The notes under the pieces were generated by a model. That model saw nothing but the letters and a program-made list of their open reading frames with translations, had not been told where the DNA came from and did not search any database. Below are positions 53,778 through 62,066 of a DNA stretch of 64,000 nucleotides, piece after piece. Where the stretch lies: contig SVPP01000002.1 of the NCBI GenBank assembly GCA_015065765.1, positions 10,696 to 74,695 of the forward strand. The letters are read 5' to 3'. The position numbers and the translations under genes are program-made. Origin of the DNA: Oscillospiraceae bacterium. Lineage in GTDB: Bacteria; Bacillota; Clostridia; Oscillospirales; Acutalibacteraceae. Numbering within the stretch: the first letter of the stretch is position 1; each line of letters opens with the position of its first letter.

Positions 53778-55202
53778 TTATTTATTATTCAGTTCAGCTT
53801 TTCCCTCAGGAGTATCGCGATAATAATAAGTTTTTGTTTCTCTGTGAGTTGTGGAATTCCAGAGCTTGTCTGCTTCGTCCTTCCATGCTGCTGCGAATTT
53901 ATCACAGCGTGAACAGAGGGTATCTACATCCTCGGGAGAAATCAGGTCAGTAGATTTTGCACCTGTGTCTTTTATAATCTTTCTCAGACATTCAGGGTTT
54001 TCAAGCATAGGACAAGGTCTTAAGTGATTGTCGTTGAAAGGCTGATTTTTGTAATATGCCTGGAAAAGAGGATTCTTAAGTGCTTCAAGAATTGTGTGCG
54101 TTCTGATGTTTGAGTCGGAATAGTGGATAAATACGCAAGGCTCCATGTCGCCTGCAGAGTTAATGTGGAAATAGTTTCTTCCGCCTGCAATACATCCGCC
54201 TACATATTCGCCGTCATCCTGGAAGTCAAAAACAAAAATCGGCTTACCTGTTTCTGAGTTTCTCATTTTCCTCAGCCAGTGATACATGTGTTTTCTCTGG
54301 TCAGGGTTGGGAATAAGCTCAGGAACAGCGTCTTTACCTACAGGCATATAGTTGAAATACATACCTATCTTTACACCCAGGTCAATCATCTTATTGATAA
54401 ATTCATCGCTTGTTACAAAGTCAACATTTTTGCTTGTGTAGCAGACGGACATTCCGAAGAAGATACCGTGTTTCTTGAGAAGCTTCATAGCTTCAACAGT
54501 TGTCTGGTAACTGCCCTCACCTCTTCTGTCATCGTTGCTTTCCTCTGTGCCTTCAATACTTGCAACGGGAACGAAGTTTCCCGCTTCTTTTATCGCAATG
54601 CAGAAATCATCGTCAATCAGCGTTGCATTTGTAAATGCAAGGAAAACACAATCGGGATGCTCATTACAAAGCTTTACGATGTCATTTTTTCTGATAAGGG
54701 GCTCTCCGCCTGTAAACATAAACAGATGTGTGCCAAGTTCTTTCGCTTGATTGACAACGCTGTTCATTTCATCATAAGTCAGGCTCTGCTGATGACCATA
54801 TTCTGCTGCCCAACAACCTTTACAGTTTTTGTTACATGCAGATGTAGGGTCCATGAGAATAAGCCAAGGAATATTGCATTTTAATTTTTCTCTGTTTTCT
54901 CTTACTTTCTTTGTTCCGTGAACACCGGCACCAAGACCGAAAGCCAGGAGCATTTTTCTGACAATATTTTTGTCAGTATCGTTTATAACAGATTTTGTAA
55001 GGCGTACCCAGATATTATTGGGATCCTGCGCGCCTTTACGCATGGCATCAAAGTTTTTACTGGGGAAAATAGAACCTACATACTTTTCCGCAAAATCAAC
55101 CAGTTTACCGATATTTGCGTCGGGATCTTTTTTTACATATCCGAGAAGCATATCAAGTGCTTTACCTATTGCGGCACGCTCACTTTTTTCGCGAAATGTC
55201 AT
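53778..55202 (-). CDS. Radical SAM protein with SPASM-like C-terminus
   Basis: A 474-residue protein. The cluster motif is CNKNCKGC (C123, C127, C130), followed by FMFTGGEPLIRKNDI, a signature of radical SAM enzymes. An N-terminal helical region of about 110 residues precedes the barrel. Additional cysteines in GGCIAGGRNYFHINSAGDMEPCVFIHY, CPMLENPEC and CSRC resemble a SPASM/twitch auxiliary cluster region. It is of the type often seen with peptide or cofactor maturation or lipid-linked modification, but no substrate gene is adjacent. GAAGGAGG supports the ATG at 55202. The VTT membrane gene is divergent. Confidence 0.88.
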   Translation of the reverse strand: MTFREKSERAAIGKALDMLLGYVKKDPDANIGKLVDFAEKYVGSIFPSKNFDAMRKGAQDPNNIWVRLTKSVINDTDKNIVRKMLLAFGLGAGVHGTKKVRENREKLKCNIPWLILMDPTSACNKNCKGCWAAEYGHQQSLTYDEMNSVVNQAKELGTHLFMFTGGEPLIRKNDIVKLCNEHPDCVFLAFTNATLIDDDFCIAIKEAGNFVPVASIEGTEESNDDRRGEGSYQTTVEAMKLLKKHGIFFGMSVCYTSKNVDFVTSDEFINKMIDLGVKIGMYFNYMPVGKDAVPELIPNPDQRKHMYHWLRKMRNSETGKPIFVFDFQDDGEYVGGCIAGGRNYFHINSAGDMEPCVFIHYSDSNIRTHTILEALKNPLFQAYYKNQPFNDNHLRPCPMLENPECLRKIIKDTGAKSTDLISPEDVDTLCSRCDKFAAAWKDEADKLWNSTTHRETKTYYYRDTPEGKAELNNK

Positions 55203-55283
55203 AAGTCTACCTCCTTCTGATAAGTATACCATAATATTGTATCACAGTTTTTTAAAAATGTCTATGAAAAAGTTGTAAATTAC

Positions 55284-55312
55284 TTGAAATCATTATAAAA
55301 ATAAGATATACT
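55284..55312 (+). promoter_or_regulatory. Promoter of VTT-domain gene
   Basis: TTGAAA (55284-55289), a 17-base spacer and TATACT (55307-55312), 29 bases before the ATG at 55342. Confidence 0.65.
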
Positions 55313-55341
55313 TTTTTAGTATCATCACTTTGGGGGATAAT

Positions 55342-56025
55342 ATGAAGGAAAAAACAAAAGAAATTATATCTGTGATTCTGCGTGTAGCTGTAGCACTCGT
55401 GATATTTGTTGCAGTTATAATGAATTACGACACACTTAAAAATCTCGATTTGCGAGCACTGGTTGGTTCAATCGGTGTAATCTGGTATGCCTATTTTGCA
55501 GTAATCGGTGTGTATGCCCTCAAGAGTGTTGTGTTTGTTGTTCCCGCGATGATGATTTATGTGTCTGTGGGTATTTCTTTTGATACGGGCACAGCACTTA
55601 TACTTAATCTCATAGGTCTTGCAGTAGAAGTGACAATAACATATTTTCTCGGAAGATTTCTCGGAGGTGAATATGTGTCAAAGCTTCTTGAAAAGAATAA
55701 AGGCGGAAGAAAACTTCTGGGTATGAAAACAAAAACCAAGAATTCGTTTTTATTTGTGGCACGTGTTGTCCCTGCATTTCCCATTGATTTCACAAGCCTC
55801 TTTCTTGGTTCATCAAATTACAGCTTCTTACCATATCTTTTAATTTCGATCCTCGGAATTTATCCCAGAGTTCTTCTTTTTACAATTATTGGTGACAGTA
55901 TATATAAGTATATACCGAAGGAGTTTATCATCAAGCTCATCATTGTGGCAATACCTGCAGCGGTAATCGGTTTCCTTATTTATACTTTCGTTAAAAAGCG
56001 TAAAAAAGGAATTAAGGATAAGTAA
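55342..56025 (+). CDS. VTT-domain (TVP38/DedA-like) membrane protein
   Basis: A 227-residue protein with about six membrane segments. The VTT domain is recognised by GLAVEVTITYFLGRFLG in one half and VARVVPAFPIDFTSLFLGSSNYSFLPYLLISILGIYPRV in the other, a conserved FLxxR/P-x-x-P re-entrant pattern. Such proteins flip or scramble lipids such as undecaprenyl phosphate or phospholipids. It starts with a basic KEKTKEI and ends with a basic tail. GGGGGAT precedes ATG 55342. Confidence 0.88.
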   Translation: MKEKTKEIISVILRVAVALVIFVAVIMNYDTLKNLDLRALVGSIGVIWYAYFAVIGVYALKSVVFVVPAMMIYVSVGISFDTGTALILNLIGLAVEVTITYFLGRFLGGEYVSKLLEKNKGGRKLLGMKTKTKNSFLFVARVVPAFPIDFTSLFLGSSNYSFLPYLLISILGIYPRVLLFTIIGDSIYKYIPKEFIIKLIIVAIPAAVIGFLIYTFVKKRKKGIKDK

Positions 56026-56078
56026 AAAGGAAATATTAATATCGACGGCATCTCGGGCAGATACGCGGAGGTATTAAT

Positions 56079-56255
56079 ATGGAAAAGAAAAATGAACAGA
56101 AAAGAAAAGTAAAGAACAAAGATATTATCGAAAGTATGATAAATGTCTGGTCAATTAACTCCACTCAGAACCCTATTGACATTCTCGGAAGCTACCGAGG
56201 CACACCATATAGTAGTAGCGGTGAGGTTCCGGAACAAGATCCTGATGATCTATAA
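56079..56255 (+). CDS. Small conserved acidic-tailed protein
   Basis: A 58-residue gene, missed by length-based calling, preceded by GGAGGT. The N-terminus is basic (EKKNEQKRKVKNK). The C-terminus reads NPIDILGSYRGTPYSSSGEV then PEQDPDDL. This D-x-x-GSYxGTP...QDxDDL pattern recalls short uncharacterised clostridial proteins. No membrane segment. Function unknown; it stands between the VTT gene and the rpmG promoter. Confidence 0.68.
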   Translation: MEKKNEQKRKVKNKDIIESMINVWSINSTQNPIDILGSYRGTPYSSSGEVPEQDPDDL

Positions 56256-56282
56256 AAAAATTAAAAAAATTCATGAATTTGC

Positions 56283-56340
56283 TTGACTTATCTTGATATT
56301 TATGGTATGATTATTGCACCTCTGAAAGAGGGTTATTTTT
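56283..56340 (+). promoter_or_regulatory. rpmG-secE-nusG promoter and leader hairpin
   Basis: TTGACT (56283-56288), a 17-base spacer and TATGAT (56306-56311). Just after the likely start is a short hairpin CCTCT-GAA-AGAGG (56319-56331) followed by seven T residues, which may act as a weak attenuator. Confidence 0.62.
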
Positions 56341-56397
56341 TTGTGCCCTTTTGTGAGGGAGGCTAATTCTTATATCCGGTAAAATGGAGGTGCCGTC

Positions 56398-56547
56398 ATG
56401 AGAGTAAAAATCACACTTGCTTGCACTGAATGTAAACAGCGCAACTACAACACAATGAAAAACAAGAAGAACACCCCGGACAGGTTGGAGATGAACAAGT
56501 ACTGCAGATTCTGCAAGAAACACACTCTCCACCGCGAAACAAAATAA
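56398..56547 (+). CDS. rpmG: 50S ribosomal protein L33
   Basis: A 49-residue protein, [19 protein letters not shown] then CRFCKKHT, with the two CxxC zinc-binding pairs of the C+ form of L33. GGAGGT precedes the ATG. It is the first gene of the conserved rpmG-secE-nusG cluster, 15 bases before secE. Confidence 0.97.
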   Translation: MRVKITLACTECKQRNYNTMKNKKNTPDRLEMNKYCRFCKKHTLHRETK

Positions 56548-56562
56548 GCGGGAGGTAGTAAG

Positions 56563-56910
56563 ATGTCAAAGAACGAAAAGTCCGAAGCTGTTGCCAAGGT
56601 TGAAAAAGCCAAGAAAGTTAAGGACAACGCTCCTAAAGCTAAAAAAGGCAACATCTTTGTCCGTGTGGGTAAGGCAATCAAAGGCTTCATCAAAGACTTT
56701 AAAGGCGAAACAAAGAAAATTGTTTGGCCCGGAGCTAAAGAAGTCATCAAAAGCACAGGCGTAGTTCTTGTAGCTGTACTCGTTATCGGTGCAGGTATCT
56801 GGCTTGTTGACTGGCTCTTGTCACTTGGTGTTGATGGAGTTATGGAACTTGCAAAAGAATACGGAAAAAATGCTTCAAAAGAAGCAGCTAATCTGTTCAG
56901 TTCTCTTTGA
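56563..56910 (+). CDS. secE: Preprotein translocase subunit SecE
   Basis: A 115-residue protein. A charged Lys/Ala/Glu-rich N-terminal 45 residues is followed by the conserved FIKDFKGETKKIVWPGAKEVIKSTGVVLVAVLVIGAGIWLVDWLL, with one membrane helix. It stabilises SecY in the translocon. An additional helical tail of about 30 residues (DGVMELAKEYGKNASKEAANLF) extends beyond usual single-helix SecE. Confidence 0.95.
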   Translation: MSKNEKSEAVAKVEKAKKVKDNAPKAKKGNIFVRVGKAIKGFIKDFKGETKKIVWPGAKEVIKSTGVVLVAVLVIGAGIWLVDWLLSLGVDGVMELAKEYGKNASKEAANLFSSL

Positions 56911-56924
56911 TTGGAGGAGAATAC

Positions 56925-57542
56925 ATGCCCGCTGATGCAAAATGGTATGTAGTCCATACCTATTCAGGCTACGAAAACAAAGTAGCTACAAACATCGAAA
57001 AGGTTGTTGAGAACCGTAAGATGCATGACCAGATTCTTGAAGTCAAGATTCCCATGGAAACAGTTACGGAAATCACAACAGCAAAGAAAAAAGTTAAAAA
57101 AGATGTTGAAGGCGAAGAAAAGCTTGTGGAAGAAAACGTTAAAGTTGAAAAACAGATTGAACGTAAAATTTTCCCCGGCTATGTTTTCATAAAGGTTGCA
57201 GTCACTTATGATGATGACGACCAGCCCTCAATGTCAGATGATTCATGGTTTGTTATCCGCCACACAAGAGGCGTTACAGGCTTTGTAGGCCCTGACAGCA
57301 AACCTACACCTCTCTCAAGCGACGAGGTGCACAAATTCGGCGTAGAAAGACACGTTATCGAGGTTAAGTACAAGGTCGGTGATCTTGTCAATATCGTTGA
57401 CGGTCTGTTTGAAGGTTATTCAGGCGTCGTACAGGAAATCGATGTTGACAACAATGTTGTCAAGGTTGTTGTTTCCGCATTGTTCGGTAAGGAAACTCTG
57501 GTTGAAATGGAACTTGATCAGGTAGAGGTTTCCGAAGATTAA
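56925..57542 (+). CDS. nusG: Transcription antitermination factor NusG
   Basis: A 205-residue NusG: N-terminal AKWYVVHTYSGYENKVATNIEK, RKIFPGYVFIK, WFVIRHTRGVTGFVG, and C-terminal KOW domain FEGYSGVVQEID. Compared with the common form it carries an insertion of about 20 charged residues before RKIFPGYV (KKKVKKDVEGEEKLVEE) and an acidic loop TYDDDDQPSMSDD. GGAGGAG supports ATG 56925. Couples RNA polymerase with ribosome or Rho. Confidence 0.96.
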   Translation: MPADAKWYVVHTYSGYENKVATNIEKVVENRKMHDQILEVKIPMETVTEITTAKKKVKKDVEGEEKLVEENVKVEKQIERKIFPGYVFIKVAVTYDDDDQPSMSDDSWFVIRHTRGVTGFVGPDSKPTPLSSDEVHKFGVERHVIEVKYKVGDLVNIVDGLFEGYSGVVQEIDVDNNVVKVVVSALFGKETLVEMELDQVEVSED

Positions 57543-57581
57543 TTTCGATAATTTACGGGGGAACCCGTTGAATTATGCACA

Positions 57582-57600
57582 GGACACTTTGACTGTGTCC
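57582..57600 (+). promoter_or_regulatory. rplK leader hairpin
   Basis: GGACAC and GTGTCC flank a seven-base loop in the 125-base nusG-rplK gap, followed by GTGGGAGG. It may be part of an L1-responsive leader that autoregulates rplK-rplA, but no recognised consensus could be confirmed. Confidence 0.3.
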
Positions 57601-57667
57601 GACGTGGGAGGAGCGAAAATTTTATCTAATCGCCCCGCAGAACCACATAATTTTGGAGGTGCAAAAA

Positions 57668-58093
57668 ATGGCTCAGAAGGTAGTAGGCTTTATCAAGCTT
57701 CAGATTCCTGCCGGAAAAGCAACACCGGCTCCGCCGGTTGGTCCCGCTCTTGGTCAGCATGGTGTTAACATCATGGCTTTCACTAAGGAGTTCAATGAAA
57801 GAACAAAGAATGACATGGGACTTATCATTCCGGTTGTAATCACAGTGTACGCAGACCGTACATTCTCATTCGTTACAAAAACTCCCCCTGCTGCAGTTCT
57901 TATCAAGAAGGCTTGCGGTATCGAGAGCGGTTCAGGTGTACCGAATAAGACAAAGGTTGCAACAATCACAAAAGAACAGATCCAGAAGATCGCAGAGCAG
58001 AAAATGCCTGACTTGAACGCATCAAGTGTTGAATCAGCAGCAAGCATGATTGCTGGTACAGCTCGTTCAATGGGCGTAACAGTAGTAGATTAA
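57668..58093 (+). CDS. rplK: 50S ribosomal protein L11
   Basis: A 141-residue protein of standard length: [40 protein letters not shown], the classic signature, and the C-terminal rRNA-binding domain. GGAGGT at proper spacing supports ATG 57668. Operon with rplA, 52 bases downstream. Confidence 0.98.
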   Translation: MAQKVVGFIKLQIPAGKATPAPPVGPALGQHGVNIMAFTKEFNERTKNDMGLIIPVVITVYADRTFSFVTKTPPAAVLIKKACGIESGSGVPNKTKVATITKEQIQKIAEQKMPDLNASSVESAASMIAGTARSMGVTVVD

Positions 58094-58145
58094 TGCTCCC
58101 CCGTGGGAGGAAAAATCCGATTTAACCACTATTGGGAGGTAAGTT

Positions 58146-58838
58146 ATGAAACACGGAAAAAAATACGTTGACAGTGCAAAACTGATCGACAGAACAAAAC
58201 TTTATGAAGTAGAAGAAGCTCTTGACATCGCTGTTAAGACTGCAACTGCTAAATTTGATGAAACTGTTGAAGTACACGTACGTCTTGGTGTTGACTCACG
58301 TCACGCTGACCAGCAGGTCAGAGGCGCTGTTGTTCTCCCCAACGGTACAGGTAAAACAGTTCGCGTAGCTGTTTTCGCTAAAGGCGATGACGCTGCAGCT
58401 GCTGAGGCAGCAGGCGCTGAAGTAGTAGGTGCTGAAGACCTCGTAGCAAAAATCCAGGGCGAAGGCTTTATGGATTTCGACGTTGCTATCGCAACACCCA
58501 ACATGATGGGTCTCGTTGGTCGTCTTGGTAAGGTGCTTGGTCCCCGTGGCCTTATGCCCAGCCCCAAGGCAGGTACAGTTACTCCTGACGTAGCTAAGGC
58601 TGTTAACGAAGCTAAGGCTGGTAAGATTGAGTATCGTCTTGATAAAACAAATATCATCCACTGCCCCATCGGTAAAGCATCATTCGGCGCTGAGAAGCTT
58701 AAGGAAAACTTCGATGTTCTCCTCGGTGCTATCATCAAGGCAAAGCCTGAAGCAGCAAAGGGTCAGTACATCCGTTCATGTGCTCTTGCTTCAACAATGG
58801 GCCCCGGCGTAAAAATCAACCCTGCAAAGCTTGGTTAA
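58146..58838 (+). CDS. rplA: 50S ribosomal protein L1
   Basis: A 230-residue protein: [22 protein letters not shown] at the start, [32 protein letters not shown], and the signature [18 protein letters not shown]. It forms the L1 stalk and usually represses its own rplKA mRNA. GGGAGGT precedes the ATG. Confidence 0.98.
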   Translation: MKHGKKYVDSAKLIDRTKLYEVEEALDIAVKTATAKFDETVEVHVRLGVDSRHADQQVRGAVVLPNGTGKTVRVAVFAKGDDAAAAEAAGAEVVGAEDLVAKIQGEGFMDFDVAIATPNMMGLVGRLGKVLGPRGLMPSPKAGTVTPDVAKAVNEAKAGKIEYRLDKTNIIHCPIGKASFGAEKLKENFDVLLGAIIKAKPEAAKGQYIRSCALASTMGPGVKINPAKLG

Positions 58839-58861
58839 TTGATTTTTTGTGCATAAGTCTA

Positions 58862-58890
58862 TTGACAAATAAGTTTATTTGTTGTAAAAT
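58862..58890 (+). promoter_or_regulatory. rplJL promoter
   Basis: Consensus TTGACA (58862-58867), a 17-base spacer and TAAAAT (58885-58890), upstream of the L10 leader. Confidence 0.85.
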
Positions 58891-58904
58891 TCAATATGTC
58901 ATCT

Positions 58905-59025
58905 GAGCCGAAGACAGCAGGTTCCCGTGAGGGTATAATGTTTAAACGCCTGCCCAGGTAAGGAACAAAAACTCTTTTTGAGTATTTATGTCCCTTTCCC
59001 GTCTTTCGGGAAAGGGTTTATTTTT
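58905..59025 (+). ncRNA. Ribosomal protein L10 leader with attenuator terminator
   Basis: The leader contains GCCGAAGACAGCAGG (58907-58921) and CCTGCCCAGGTAAGGAA (58949 onward), the conserved paired and bulged elements of the L10 leader of low-GC Gram-positives. It ends in a strong hairpin (CCCTTTCCCG 58992-59001, CGGGAAAGGG 59007-59016) with a T-rich tail. L10(L12)4 binding is expected to favour the terminator and reduce rplJL transcription. Confidence 0.9.
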
Positions 59026-59080
59026 ACCAAAATCCTTGGCTCTCAGATATATAAAAATCTTTCAGGAGGTGAAATCTCGG

Positions 59081-59614
59081 ATGCCAAGTGTTGCTGTATT
59101 AGAACAGAAGAAGAAGCTCGTTGCTGATCTTTCAGCTGAAATTGCTGAGTCATGCACAGGTGTTGTTGTTGACTACAGAGGTATCAATGTTGCCGACGAT
59201 ACACAGCTTCGTAAAGAACTCAGAGAAGCAGGCGTTAAGTACACTGTTGTAAAGAACACACTTCTCAAGCTCGCTATTCAGGGTACAAGTCTTGAATCAA
59301 TGTCAGAATGCCTCGAAGGCACAACTGCTATTGCTACATGTAAAGATGACTATGTTGCTGCTGCAAGGATCCTCAGCAAATACGCTGCAAAGGATAAGGA
59401 AAAGTTCAACATTAAGTCAGGTTACCTTGATGGTGAAGTTATCAGCCTTGAAAAAATCGACAGCCTTGCAAAGCTTCCCTCAAGAGAAGTATTGCTTGCT
59501 ACTGTTTGCAATGTTTTCAATGCTCCCATCGCTTCTTTCGCTCGCGCTGTACAGGCTATTGTTGACAAGCAGGGTGAAGGCGAAGCTCCCGCAGCAGAAG
59601 AAGCTGCTGAATAA
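59081..59614 (+). CDS. rplJ: 50S ribosomal protein L10
   Basis: A 177-residue protein: VLEQKKKLVADLSAEIAESCTGVVVDYRGINVADDTQLRKELREAGVKYTVVKNTLLKLA is the family core, and a helical C-terminus binds L7/L12 dimers. AGGAGGTGA precedes the ATG at 59081. An in-frame region upstream belongs to the leader and is not coding. Confidence 0.97.
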   Translation: MPSVAVLEQKKKLVADLSAEIAESCTGVVVDYRGINVADDTQLRKELREAGVKYTVVKNTLLKLAIQGTSLESMSECLEGTTAIATCKDDYVAAARILSKYAAKDKEKFNIKSGYLDGEVISLEKIDSLAKLPSREVLLATVCNVFNAPIASFARAVQAIVDKQGEGEAPAAEEAAE

Positions 59615-59680
59615 TTAAAATCTCTTAAAGAGAAAAAACAAATTTATTACTATATTATAATTAATTGGAGGAAATTTAAA

Positions 59681-60058
59681 ATGGCATCAGATAAAATCAA
59701 TGCAATTATCGAAGAACTCAAAGTTCTCACAGTTCTCGAGCTCTCAGAACTCGTTAAAGCAGTAGAAGAAGAATTTGGCGTATCAGCAGCAGCTGCAGTA
59801 GCAGTAGCAGCTCCCGCAGCAGGTGAAGCTGCAGCAGCAGAAGAGAAAACAGAATTTGACGTTGTTCTCGCTGAAGTTGGCGCAGAAAAAATCAAGGTTA
59901 TCAAGGCTGTTCGTGAAATCACAGGTCTTGGCCTTGCAGAAGCAAAAGCTATCGTTGACGGCGCTCCCAAAACTCTTAAAGAAGCAGTATCTAAGGAAGA
60001 TGCTGAAGCTGCAAAAGCTAAGCTTGAAGAAGTTGGCGCAAAAGTTGAACTCAAATAA
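59681..60058 (+). CDS. rplL: 50S ribosomal protein L7/L12
   Basis: A 125-residue protein: N-terminal dimerisation domain ([30 protein letters not shown]), an Ala/Glu hinge, and the globular C-terminal domain [42 protein letters not shown]. It recruits translation GTPases. GGAGG precedes the ATG, and a terminator follows. Confidence 0.98.
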   Translation: MASDKINAIIEELKVLTVLELSELVKAVEEEFGVSAAAAVAVAAPAAGEAAAAEEKTEFDVVLAEVGAEKIKVIKAVREITGLGLAEAKAIVDGAPKTLKEAVSKEDAEAAKAKLEEVGAKVELK

Positions 60059-60075
60059 GTTTTTACTTATTAAAG

Positions 60076-60108
60076 AAAAATCCTGTATCGCTAGATACAG
60101 GATTTTTT
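60076..60108 (+). terminator. Terminator after rplL
   Basis: Arms AAAAATCCTGTATC and GATACAGGATTTTTT around a GCTA loop. Confidence 0.93.
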
Positions 60109-60128
60109 GTTATATCTTTTTACAAAAT

Positions 60129-60158
60129 AACGGCTTCACAAATCGGAATGAAGCCGTT
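60129..60158 (-). terminator. Terminator after mraY-like gene
   Basis: Arms AACGGCTTCA and TGAAGCCGTT with a ten-base loop. On the minus strand ATTTTG follows. Confidence 0.78.
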
Positions 60159-60167
60159 AAAGTTTTT

Positions 60168-61133
60168 TTATTTTATGAGGATGATAACCAGTACCGAAAT
60201 CACAGCCTGAATCATATTGAATCTGAAAATCACCTGAGTGTTTGACCAACCTTTATTTTTTCTGAAGTGGTCATGGAGAGGAGTTCTGATATTTTTCAGA
60301 GCATTGATTTTAAGGAATCTGATAAGAATGATTTTGAAGATTCCGACAAGTCCGTCAAGGAGAATCAGGAAACATATGGGAATTGCGAGGAGCATATTTC
60401 CTGTTTTCAGAATTGAAAGACCGAGGAAAAGTCCGATTGCACGGGAACCTGCATCGCCCATGAGGATTGTGCTGGGTTCTGCATTGAACCAGAGGTAAGC
60501 CACAATTGCAAAAATCATTGCGACGATAGTTTTTGCATGAACCTCATCCATTCCGCTCATAAGGCCGATTGCGATTATTGCCAGCAAAGAGTTGATTGAA
60601 AGTGAACCGCAGAAGCCGTCGATACCGTCGGTGCAGTTTGTAGCGTTGATCATCAGCCAGAAGAAGATTGTGCTGATTGCAATGAAAATCCATTTATTTA
60701 TATTGAAATCTGCAAAGAATAAATCAATTTTCAGAAGCCCGGGGTTGAAGTTTGCGAAGGTCAGAGCGAGAAGGAAAGAGATTACTAAGTCGATAATGCC
60801 TTTCTTGTATTCACCCCAAGGCTTGTCAGCTCTGTCATCAAGATATCCTGACAGCATGCCTGCGAAAATCAAAGCATAGTAGGCAAGATATTCAGGTGCT
60901 ACAGAAATAAAGAGTAGCGATGTGACAATAAAGCATATAATGAAAATAATGCCTGCGCCTCTTGCTTTGCCACGTGATAATTTTCCGTTGAAAGCAAAGT
61001 CTCTGCCCTGGTCAGCAGGAAGTTTGTTTCTAAAAATTTTAAGTAAAGCAAAAACGCTGATGAATGAAAACAATATCAGCAGAACATAGACGAGTTTTTC
61101 ATTTGGTACGATTGTACCCAGTTTGTAAATCAT
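60168..61133 (-). CDS. MraY/WecA family phosphoglycosyl transferase
   Basis: A 321-residue polytopic protein with about ten membrane helices. Catalytic landmarks are the DD pair in SGYLDDRADKPWGEYKK, NATNCTDGIDG, ILMGDAGSRAIG and the C-terminal TPLHDHFRKNKGWSNTQVIFRF, a histidine cluster characteristic of MraY rather than WecA. It would transfer phospho-MurNAc-pentapeptide, or a related sugar phosphate, to undecaprenyl phosphate. It is isolated from any cell-division gene cluster, and its N-terminus (YKLGTIVPNEKLVY) is unlike usual MraY. It may be the sole MraY or a paralogue. Confidence 0.87.
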   Translation of the reverse strand: MIYKLGTIVPNEKLVYVLLILFSFISVFALLKIFRNKLPADQGRDFAFNGKLSRGKARGAGIIFIICFIVTSLLFISVAPEYLAYYALIFAGMLSGYLDDRADKPWGEYKKGIIDLVISFLLALTFANFNPGLLKIDLFFADFNINKWIFIAISTIFFWLMINATNCTDGIDGFCGSLSINSLLAIIAIGLMSGMDEVHAKTIVAMIFAIVAYLWFNAEPSTILMGDAGSRAIGLFLGLSILKTGNMLLAIPICFLILLDGLVGIFKIILIRFLKINALKNIRTPLHDHFRKNKGWSNTQVIFRFNMIQAVISVLVIILIK

Positions 61134-61155
61134 TTTTTACTTCCTTCTTTCATTT

Positions 61156-61623
61156 TTATACTACAGTGATTGTGATTTTTTCACATTCGTATTCATAATC
61201 TTTTGTGGTATCTTTGCCTTCTATTGAAAAATCAGCAAAAACATAGAGGATATATTCACCTTTTTCAGTTGGTTTGAATTCACAGAATTCCTCTATCTGA
61301 CCGTGAGGTGCAATGTTGGTTTCCGCGTATGGTGAATATACTACTTTTTCGTCGCTGTAATCTTCACTCTTTACAACAGAAATATAAATCGGTTTTAATG
61401 TGTGCTGCAGAGTGTAGCTTTCATCTTCTGAGTTTTTGAGTATTGCTTTGTAGGTAACCTTGTCCCCGACTTTAACCGTCGTTTGTGCAAAGTCAATGAC
61501 AAGAGAAAACGCATCTTCTTCCGGAGGCTCAGGTCTGAAGTCACAAGCAGTAAAAGAGAACACCATTGATATCACTGCAAGGAACAAGGCCATGGCTTTT
61601 ATAAAAGAGCTGTTGTTTGTCAT
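61156..61623 (-). CDS. Putative lipoprotein with Ig-like domain
   Basis: A 155-residue protein. The signal peptide ends at lipobox FTAC (Cys27). The mature domain of about 125 residues is beta-rich: SLVIDFAQTTVKVGDKVTYKAILKNSEDESYTLQHTLKPIYISVV and a terminal KGEYILYVFADFSIEGKD. It resembles an Ig-like or BsuPI-type domain. GGGGGG precedes the ATG. Probably attached to the outer membrane face; function unknown. Confidence 0.8.
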   Translation of the reverse strand: MTNNSSFIKAMALFLAVISMVFSFTACDFRPEPPEEDAFSLVIDFAQTTVKVGDKVTYKAILKNSEDESYTLQHTLKPIYISVVKSEDYSDEKVVYSPYAETNIAPHGQIEEFCEFKPTEKGEYILYVFADFSIEGKDTTKDYEYECEKITITVV

Positions 61624-61682
61624 CTAACTCCCCCCTTTTTTTCTATAATATAATACCACAAAAAATTTCTCATGTCTACCTC

Positions 61683-61742
61683 TTGACAAAACAATATCTG
61701 CATGCTATAATACATTTAACATTTAACCTAATTGTTAAATGT
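61683..61742 (+). promoter_or_regulatory. Promoter and operator of the ArsR/SdpI operon
   Basis: A perfect TTGACA (61683-61688), 17-base spacer and TATAAT (61706-61711). Immediately downstream, ATTTAAC (61714-61720), a second ATTTAAC (61721-61727) and inverted GTTAAAT (61734-61740) form an A+T-rich inverted repeat typical of ArsR-family operators, located over the transcription start. Confidence 0.82.
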
Positions 61743-61781
61743 ATGTGAGGAACGGTCAAAGTTTTGGGAGAGGGTGATTTT

Positions 61782-62066
61782 TTGAGTTTACAGAATACAT
61801 TGAAGGCGCTTGCAGACCCTATAAGAAGGGAGATTCTGAATATGCTCAAAAAGGGAAAGATGACTGCAGGAGAAATTGCAGACAAATTCGATGTGACAAT
61901 GGCATCAGTTTCCCGCCATTTATCTGTTCTCAAAGATGCGGATTTAATCAGGGACACAAGGGACGGGAAATATATAATTTATGAAATAAATACATCTGTC
62001 CTTGAGGATGTAATGTTATTTATCACTCAGTTGAAAGGAGAAAAAAATGATGATAAGACGGAATAA
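61782..62066 (+). CDS. ArsR-family repressor (SdpR-like)
   Basis: A 94-residue winged helix protein: LKALADPIRREILNMLKKGKMTAGEIADKFDVTMASVSRHLSVLKDADLI, then the wing RDGKYIIYEI. No metal-binding cysteines are present, so it is not a metal sensor. This agrees with SdpR-type autorepressors. TTG 61782 is preceded by GAGAGGGTGA; a TTG at 61764 overlaps that site. Its 3' end overlaps the sdpI-like start by 20 bases. Confidence 0.9.
   Translation: MSLQNTLKALADPIRREILNMLKKGKMTAGEIADKFDVTMASVSRHLSVLKDADLIRDTRDGKYIIYEINTSVLEDVMLFITQLKGEKNDDKTE

Noticed and set aside
58988..59080. N-terminal extension of L10
   Set aside because: It lies in the leader terminator and lacks a ribosome binding site; AGGAGGTGA directs the start at 59081.
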